Shown here in pieces: positions 30,510 through 35,749 of a stretch of DNA of 35,749 nt. The notes beneath the pieces are model-generated. The model ran no database searches. It had not been told where the DNA came from and was given only the letters and a program-made list of their open reading frames with translations. The translations under genes were made by a program, and so were the position numbers. Position 1 is the first letter of the stretch, and every line of letters starts with the position of its first letter. Source of the DNA: CAZPUI01 sp964415525 (GTDB taxonomy: Bacteria; Acidobacteriota; Holophagae; Holophagales; Holophagaceae); the NCBI GenBank assembly GCA_964415525.1, contig CAYQAS010000038.1:1-35749 (forward strand), written 5' to 3'.

Positions 30510-31121
30510 ATGCGCTGTCCGTTCTGCGGTCATCTCGAGGACAAGGTGGTGGATTCCCGGGAGAGCCGGGAGGGCGAAGCCATCCGACGCCGCCGAGAGT
30601 GCCTGAACTGCAGCCGCCGTTTCACCAGCTACGAGCGGGTGGAGGAAGTGCCGATCCTCGTCGCCAAGAAGGACGGCCGACGGGAACCCTTTGATCGCGC
30701 AAAGCTCATGCGGGGCGTGATGGCGGCCTGCCAGAAGCGGCCTGTGAGCTTGGCGCGGCTTGAAGAACTGGTGACGGACATTCAGGCGCGGCTGGCGGAG
30801 CACGCCGACCGCGAGATCCACAGCCGGGAGCTCGGCGAGTGGGTCATGGACGGCCTCAAGCTCATCGACACCGTAGCCTACGTGCGTTTCGCCTCGGTCT
30901 ACCGCGAGTTCAAGGACCTGACTGACTTCGTGAAGGCGCTCGAGACCATGGTCGGCAGCGTGAAGAAGGCTGGCATCCACGCCTTCGCCCGCACGGATGG
31001 CCCGGAAGCCCCGCCGCCGCTGCACACCGGGCCGCTTCTCGTGAAGGGTCCGATGCCTCCGGCCCTCTTCCCTGGCGAGGATCTCGCCCCCCCCATAAAG
31101 CCGAAAAAACGGGCGAAATAG
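30510..31121 (+). CDS. nrdR: Transcriptional repressor NrdR with C-terminal extension
   Basis: 203 aa. Controls ribonucleotide reductase genes according to the ATP/dATP balance. The N-terminal zinc ribbon is C3-x2-C6 and C31-x2-C34, with the typical KVVDSRESREGEAIRRRRECL between. The ATP-cone follows (ILVAKKDGRREPFDRAKLMRGVMAACQKRPVS, and LKLIDTVAYVRFASVYREFKDL at the end). Family members usually end at about 150-160 residues. Here a further 45-50 residues, Pro/Ala/Lys-rich, run to GEDLAPPIKPKKRAK. No ribosome site is obvious before ATG 30510. Confidence 0.95.
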   Translation: MRCPFCGHLEDKVVDSRESREGEAIRRRRECLNCSRRFTSYERVEEVPILVAKKDGRREPFDRAKLMRGVMAACQKRPVSLARLEELVTDIQARLAEHADREIHSRELGEWVMDGLKLIDTVAYVRFASVYREFKDLTDFVKALETMVGSVKKAGIHAFARTDGPEAPPPLHTGPLLVKGPMPPALFPGEDLAPPIKPKKRAK

Positions 31122-31123
31122 GA

Positions 31124-31152
31124 TTGCCTCCCCCTTCTTCCGGGCATAGGCT
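31124..31152 (+). promoter_or_regulatory. Promoter of the malic enzyme gene
   Basis: TTGCCT (31124-31129), 17-nt spacer, TAGGCT (31147-31152). It matches the TTGNNN-N17-TANNNT pattern and lies just after the nrdR stop codon. The start codon is 52 nt downstream behind a GGAGGA ribosome site. Confidence 0.5.
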
Positions 31153-31203
31153 CTGGGCACCCAATACCCCAGTTAAGCCTGAGCCGCCGGGCCGGAGGAA
31201 CGC

Positions 31204-32736
31204 ATGACCTTCCCCAACTACCTCGATCTCACGAACCTGAAGGCCCTCTTCCCGGCTGAGTTCACCCCCGGTGAAGTGGCGCGGGCTCAGACGATCTTCC
31301 TGAAGCGCCTCTCCCTGGAGGCACATCAGTTCTATGGCGGCAAGATGATGACCGTGCCCAAGGCCGGCATCTATGGCTTCGGCTGGTTTGGTGTCTGGTA
31401 CACCCCGGGCGTCAGCGCCGTCTCCACCGCCATTCGCGACCGCAACCTGCGCTCCTACGATCTCTCCAACCGCAGCAATCTGGTGGCCATCGTGTCGGAT
31501 TCCACACGGGTGCTCGGCGATGGCGACTGCAGCCCCAGTGGGGGCTTGGGCGTCATGGAAGGCAAAGCCCTGTTGATGTACTACCTGGGCGGCATCGATG
31601 CCATGGCGCTCTGCATCAACACCCATGAACATCCCGACAGCTATAAGGCGGGCTTCGCCTTTGATGAGAAGGCCCGACACACCCACTCCTTCCAGAAGAC
31701 CATCGATTTCGTGCGCATGGCCGCCCCCAGCTTCGGCGCCGTGAATCTGGAAGACATCAGCCAGCCCAACTGCTTCAAGGTGCTGGACGAGCTCCAGGAC
31801 TGCGGCATTCCGGTATGGCACGACGACGCCCAGGGCACCGCCTGCGTGACCTTGGCCGGCATGATCAACGCCATCAAGCTCGCCGGAAAGGACTGGAAAA
31901 ACGTCAAGGCGGTCTTCCTGGGGGCGGGCGCCAGCAACGCCACCATCATCCGCCTGATGCTCGCCGAGGGCCTGGACCCCAAGAACGTCATCGCCTTCGA
32001 CTCCAAGGGCGGGCTGCACGCCGGGCGGGACGACGTGAAGCAGGACACGCGCTTCTACCGCAAGTGGGCCATCTGCCAGGCCACCAACCCCCAGCGCATC
32101 GACAACATCCAGGACGCCTGCAAGGGGGCGGACATCCTATGCGCCCTCTCCACCCCCGGCCCTGATGTGGTGAAGAAGGAGTGGATTCAGGTCATGGGCG
32201 AAAAACCCATCGTGTTCACCTGCGCCAATCCCGTGCCGGAGATCTACCCCCACGACGCCAAAGATGCTGGCGCCTACATTGTGGCCACGGGCCGCAGCGA
32301 TTTCCCCAATCAGGTGAACAACTCCATGTGCTTCCCAGGGCTGCTCAAGGGCGCGCTGCTGGTGCGGGCGAGCCGCGTGACGGACCGCATGGCCATCGCC
32401 GCCGCCCACAGCCTAGCCCGCGCCCAGCAAGTCCGCGGGCTCGATGTGGACCACATCATGCCGAGCATGGACGATGTGGACGTCTTCCCCCGTGAGGCGG
32501 CGGACGTAGCGGCCCAGGCCATGGCGGATGGCGTGGCGCAGCATCCCATGAGCCCGGACGAGGTCTTCCAGCAGGCGCACCGCGACATCCAGAACAACCG
32601 GGACATCGTGCAGATGCTCATGGAGCGCGAGAAGATCCCCACGCCGCCCAAGTCCATGATCGATCAGGTGCTGGCGGATACCGTGGCGGAGATCCGCGGG
32701 CATGTCGAGGCCGTGAAAGGCAGCGAGCACGAGTAG
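31204..32736 (+). CDS. Malic enzyme (malate dehydrogenase, oxaloacetate-decarboxylating)
   Basis: 510 aa, converts malate to pyruvate and CO2 with reduction of NAD(P). The catalytic Tyr is in WYTPGVSAV, the catalytic Lys in GVMEGKALLMYY. Divalent-metal acidic residues lie in NLEDIS (E183, D184) and VWHDDAQGTA (D207/D208). The Rossmann fingerprint AVFLGAGASN starts the cofactor domain, and CANPVPEIYP, TGRSDFPNQVNNSMCFPG follow in standard order. Coenzyme choice (NAD or NADP) is not clear from inspection. The gene has its own promoter and ends at a convergent hairpin. Confidence 0.93.
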   Translation: MTFPNYLDLTNLKALFPAEFTPGEVARAQTIFLKRLSLEAHQFYGGKMMTVPKAGIYGFGWFGVWYTPGVSAVSTAIRDRNLRSYDLSNRSNLVAIVSDSTRVLGDGDCSPSGGLGVMEGKALLMYYLGGIDAMALCINTHEHPDSYKAGFAFDEKARHTHSFQKTIDFVRMAAPSFGAVNLEDISQPNCFKVLDELQDCGIPVWHDDAQGTACVTLAGMINAIKLAGKDWKNVKAVFLGAGASNATIIRLMLAEGLDPKNVIAFDSKGGLHAGRDDVKQDTRFYRKWAICQATNPQRIDNIQDACKGADILCALSTPGPDVVKKEWIQVMGEKPIVFTCANPVPEIYPHDAKDAGAYIVATGRSDFPNQVNNSMCFPGLLKGALLVRASRVTDRMAIAAAHSLARAQQVRGLDVDHIMPSMDDVDVFPREAADVAAQAMADGVAQHPMSPDEVFQQAHRDIQNNRDIVQMLMEREKIPTPPKSMIDQVLADTVAEIRGHVEAVKGSEHE

Positions 32737-32752
32737 GCGGATGCGATTCAGG

Positions 32753-32778
32753 AAGGGCCGGGAAGATTCCCGGCCCTT
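32753..32778. terminator. Bidirectional terminator hairpin
   Basis: Perfect 10-bp stem AAGGGCCGGG / CCCGGCCCTT with a 6-nt loop AAGATT. It lies between the convergent malic enzyme (stop 32736) and TonB-dependent receptor 2 (stop 32785). No long U-run on either side. Confidence 0.6.
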
Positions 32779-32784
32779 GCATCG

Positions 32785-34893
32785 TCAGAACCGCCAAATG
32801 GCATTGAGCGTGACCCGCCGGTCGTGCGCAGGCACCGGGGCGTGCCTGCCGTAATAGGCTTGAATGATGGGCACTTCGGTGTCGGCCAGATTGGAAGCGG
32901 CCAGGCGCAGATCCGTGTCAGGCCCCAGGGCATCCTTCCAGTTGGCCGCCAGGTTAAGGATCCACCGGCCCGGCAGAGACGTGCTCTCCATGAGGCTGGG
33001 CCAGAGGGTTCCTGCGGCAATCTGCTGCTGGGCAGAACGGACGCTCTGGACCGGCCGACTCCCCAGGTAGGTCAGACTGGGAGCCACCTGGAGCCGCCCC
33101 CACCAAACATAGGCTCCCATCGTCAGCTTCAGGGGGGCCATCCCCAGGACCCGATTCAGGGGCGTCGCCTGCTGGGTGGCATCGTCCCAATGACTGGCCT
33201 GGAAGTACCGGTCGAACTCGCTTCCAGGTTCCACGTAGCTCAGGCTGGCATAGCCGCCCCAGTCCAGCGCCCGGATATCCAGGGTGGCTTCCACCCCCTG
33301 CGTCTTCACGGTTCCGCCATTGCTGATGTAGTAGGCCGTGCCATCCACATTGGATGTGATGGCATCGCGCACCGCCAGTTGATACGCATTCACCCGGATC
33401 ACGGCAGCGTGATTCAGGCGCCATCCGACCTCCAGCTCTTCCGTGCGGATCCGCTCCGGCTTCACGAAACCCCGGAAGGCGAAAAAGGTGCTGTAGGTCT
33501 GGAAGAGGGTTGGAGCCCGGTAGGCCTCCCCATAGAGCAGCTTGGCGTTGAAGCGCCCATTCACGTAGGTGACACCGAGGCGGGGGGCAAAAGCATGGCC
33601 CAGATCGTTGTCCTGATAGCGAGCCCCGAGGGTCACGCCGAGCCGCTCCCGCTGATGGATGAACTGGGCGTACTGGTAGGTGGTCACCAATCGTTGTTGA
33701 GCCAGTCGGCGACCGGGATTGAGGGGATCCCGCAGCGCACCGATGCCGGCGAGGTCCACACTCCGCTCCCAGTCCTGGAGAAAGCCCGTTCCCACCTGGG
33801 CCGAGGTGGTGGTGTTCGGCGTCCAAGTCAGGCTGAGGTCCAGGCCATTCCGCTCCCGGTTCGTCCCCGAGTGGTTCACGCCGCTGCTGGCTTTGCTCTG
33901 GGGATAGACCGTGCCGCCGGAATTCTGGATGGTCTCCAGGGCGGCTCCCAACACGAAATCATCCGCCAGAGGCGTGTCCCGGGAGATCCGGATCCCTTGG
34001 ACCACTCGGGTCCCGCTGCCCACGACCCCCGAGGGAAGGTCCGGCAGGTTGGCTGGGTTGTCCCGGGGACCCGCACCGCTGCCATCTGCCTGGGCCCCCT
34101 GATACGTGCTGCGGAGCACCTGGACCCGTGTGCCCCGGGCATCGATCGTGGCGGAAACATAGCCCGCCTCGCGCCGGGAATTGCCCTTGTCCTGGGCATA
34201 GGCTGTTCCCGTGCGATAGATATCTACATAGGGCGTCGCACTCAGATTGCTCGTCTGAAAGCCCGCGTTGATGGAGATGCCCACCTTGCCCCCGAGGTTG
34301 CCCCCCGCAGCGAGATAGGCTCCCTGCCCCTGGGTTCCGCCCTTGAGGAATTCGCCGCGCACGGAGAAACGGCCGCCATCCAGCCCTTCCGGGCCCCGCG
34401 TATGAATGTGGATGACCGTGACACCCGCAAACTGGCCGTAGACAGCGCTCCCGGGGCCGCGGATGACCTCGACCCGCTCCACCATGTCCGCCGGAAGATA
34501 GCCGTACCAGTTGACGTTGCCGTTGTGCAGGGGGCTCACGGTGATGCCGTCCACCAGCACCAGGGCCTTGCCCTCATGGGCCCAGATGCCTCGAAAGGCA
34601 ATCCCCATCAACCCGCCACTGTCCAGGCCGAAGTCAAAGCCAGGAATGGAACGGAGGATGTCAGTCATCTCCCGGTAGCCATAGCGCTCGATGTCGGCCC
34701 GGGTCACCACCGAGATGATGGAGGGCGCCTCCACCAGTTTCTGGCGCCGCTGCGTGGCGATTTCCACGGGGATGTTGAGGATCGACTCGAGGTCATCCGC
34801 CTTCTCCTGGCCCCGGAGGGCCGTGGAACCGGCCGCTGCCACGAGCACCATCAGCCAGCGCGCTGGGATGCGCCCATTTGCGGACTGAAACAT
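32785..34893 (-). CDS. TonB-dependent outer-membrane receptor 2 (paralogue of receptor 1)
   Basis: 702 aa. Signal peptide (MVLVAAAGSTALRGQ region), then DLESILNIPVEIATQRRQ. Plug: APSIISVVTRADIERYGYREMTDILRSIPGFDF, GIWAHEGKALVLVDGITVSPLHNGNVNWYG and RVEVIRGPGSAVYGQFAGVTVIHIHTRG. The barrel shares EAYR/F-EPTLFQTYSTFFxFRG and YYG.HAP.P..DRRVT with receptor 1 and ends in Phe (IWRF). In the segment where most plugs read VINIITR this copy has VIHIHTR. A GGAGG ribosome site precedes ATG 34893. No partner genes are nearby and it is divergent from lon. Substrate unknown. Confidence 0.95.
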   Translation of the reverse strand: MFQSANGRIPARWLMVLVAAAGSTALRGQEKADDLESILNIPVEIATQRRQKLVEAPSIISVVTRADIERYGYREMTDILRSIPGFDFGLDSGGLMGIAFRGIWAHEGKALVLVDGITVSPLHNGNVNWYGYLPADMVERVEVIRGPGSAVYGQFAGVTVIHIHTRGPEGLDGGRFSVRGEFLKGGTQGQGAYLAAGGNLGGKVGISINAGFQTSNLSATPYVDIYRTGTAYAQDKGNSRREAGYVSATIDARGTRVQVLRSTYQGAQADGSGAGPRDNPANLPDLPSGVVGSGTRVVQGIRISRDTPLADDFVLGAALETIQNSGGTVYPQSKASSGVNHSGTNRERNGLDLSLTWTPNTTTSAQVGTGFLQDWERSVDLAGIGALRDPLNPGRRLAQQRLVTTYQYAQFIHQRERLGVTLGARYQDNDLGHAFAPRLGVTYVNGRFNAKLLYGEAYRAPTLFQTYSTFFAFRGFVKPERIRTEELEVGWRLNHAAVIRVNAYQLAVRDAITSNVDGTAYYISNGGTVKTQGVEATLDIRALDWGGYASLSYVEPGSEFDRYFQASHWDDATQQATPLNRVLGMAPLKLTMGAYVWWGRLQVAPSLTYLGSRPVQSVRSAQQQIAAGTLWPSLMESTSLPGRWILNLAANWKDALGPDTDLRLAASNLADTEVPIIQAYYGRHAPVPAHDRRVTLNAIWRF

Positions 34894-35005
34894 GGCACCT
34901 CCAGAGGACGGTCATGCATCGGCTCCTGGACGCTAGGCATGAGTTCGAAAGGAGGATTCCAAGGACTTCCCAACGCGCAGCGCACGAAGTCGCAGGCTCC
35001 ATCGC

Positions 35006-35011
35006 TACACT
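35006..35011 (+). promoter_or_regulatory. Candidate lon -10 box
   Basis: TACACT lies 17 nt before the GTG start of lon. It would give a short leader of about 11 nt that still includes the GAGAGG ribosome site. No strong -35 is seen. Confidence 0.35.
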
Positions 35012-35028
35012 GATGCGAGAGGTACCCC

Positions 35029-35749
35029 GTGAACGACGAGAATCAGGTCACCCAGCTCCTTGAAGACTCTCCGCGGATTCCCGATGTCCTGCCCGTACTG
35101 CCCCTGCGGGATGTCGTGGTCTACCCCTACGTCATCCTGCCCTTGAGCGTGAGCCGGGAGAAATCCCTCAAGGCGGTGGATACCGCCCTGGTGGAGAACC
35201 GCATGATCCTGCTGCTCACCCAGCGGCAGACGGAGATCGACGATCCCAAACCCGAGGACATGCACGAGGTGGGCACCGCGGCGCTCATCATGCGCGTGCT
35301 GAAGCTGCCGGACGGTCGCATCCGCGCCCTCGTGCAGGGCCTGCAGCGCGTCCGCGTGGAATACTTCACCGAAACCGAGGGTCTCTTCCGCGCCAAGATC
35401 GAGGTGATGACCGAACCCGAGGTGACGGAGAAGTCCATCGAGCTGGAGGCCCTCACCCGGAGCGTAAAGCAGACCCTGGAGAAGGCGGTCGCCCTCGGTA
35501 AGACTTTGCCTCAGGAAGTGCTCGTCATCGCCGCGAACCTGGACGCCCCGGGCCGCCTGGCGGATCTCGTGACCTCCAACGTCGACCTGAAGCACAGTCA
35601 GCTCCAGGAAGTGCTGGAACTCCAGCATCCCGTCCAGCGCCCCAGCCGCCTCCACGAATTGCTACCGCGCGAGATCGACCTGCTGGAGGTGCAGCAGCAG
35701 ACCACCATGGAAGCCAAGGGCGAGATGGAACAGGGGCCACGGGGGTACT
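35029..35749 (+). CDS. lon: ATP-dependent Lon protease, N-terminal part (runs off right edge)
   Basis: 240 codons visible, frame open at the end. GTG 35029 is chosen because GAGAGG lies 7 nt upstream and the protein then starts in register with the family. The LON substrate-recognition domain is clear: PDVLPVLPLRDVVVYPYVILPLSVSR, then TQRQTEIDDPKPEDMHEVGTAALIMRVLKLPDG, RALVQGLQRVRV, and helices ANLDAPGRLADLVTSNVDLK and LLEVQQQTTMEAKGEMEQ. The last is the coiled coil before the AAA+ module, which lies beyond the window. Confidence 0.95.
   Translation, partial: MNDENQVTQLLEDSPRIPDVLPVLPLRDVVVYPYVILPLSVSREKSLKAVDTALVENRMILLLTQRQTEIDDPKPEDMHEVGTAALIMRVLKLPDGRIRALVQGLQRVRVEYFTETEGLFRAKIEVMTEPEVTEKSIELEALTRSVKQTLEKAVALGKTLPQEVLVIAANLDAPGRLADLVTSNVDLKHSQLQEVLELQHPVQRPSRLHELLPREIDLLEVQQQTTMEAKGEMEQGPRGY

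Overview
The window is a GC-rich stretch of a diderm (outer-membrane) bacterial chromosome. It carries three TonB-dependent receptors, a TolC-type efflux system and several proteins with Sec or lipoprotein signals. Start sites fall into two classes: genes with a purine-rich ribosome binding site, and genes where a TANNNT -10 box sits only 6-7 nt before the ATG, which suggests leaderless transcripts. Overall gene content and codon style suggest Acidobacteriota, possibly class Holophagae (Geothrix/Holophaga-like). That placement is inference from memory of family resemblance and was not tested.

Layout. 1-4606 (minus strand) is one operon: an ArsR-type repressor, a TolC-like channel, a lipoprotein adaptor and an RND pump cut by the window edge. 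It starts from a TTGACA promoter overlapped by an AT-rich palindrome. A near-perfect parS (ParB-binding) sequence lies in the gap at 4618-4633, before a metallo-beta-lactamase-fold hydrolase. Next come a single-chain purL (5629-9405) and a small secreted protein. At 10149-14185 is a two-gene unit: a large secreted Asp-box/Ig-like protein ending in a dockerin, and a lipoprotein whose body looks cohesin-like. At 14233-16819 are a small secreted protein and TonB-dependent receptor 1, followed by a YkgJ-type cysteine-cluster protein.

17708-22263 is a RiPP locus. It has a 59-residue lanthipeptide-type precursor with a GG leader and four core cysteines, then two intact LanC-type cyclases. A convergent third LanC-like protein has lost all zinc ligands and the active-site His, and it shares an operon with a CBM9-like protein. 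No dehydratase (LanB/LanM-type) gene is present.

22338-25000 holds a GAF protein and asnB. asnB is preceded by what looks like a complete ribosome-mediated attenuator: an Asn-codon-rich 30-codon leader peptide, a rho-independent terminator 19 nt before the asnB start codon, and an alternative antiterminator pairing. To me this is the most interesting regulatory element in the window. 25113-29267 is an iron-uptake unit (Fur-like box, TonB, FepA/CirA-type receptor, PepSY membrane protein).

The remainder is a SprA-related metalloprotease-like protein, an OsmC-family protein, an inverted-repeat element, nrdR with a C-terminal extension, malic enzyme, a second copy of the receptor-1 type receptor, and the 5' part of lon running off the right edge.
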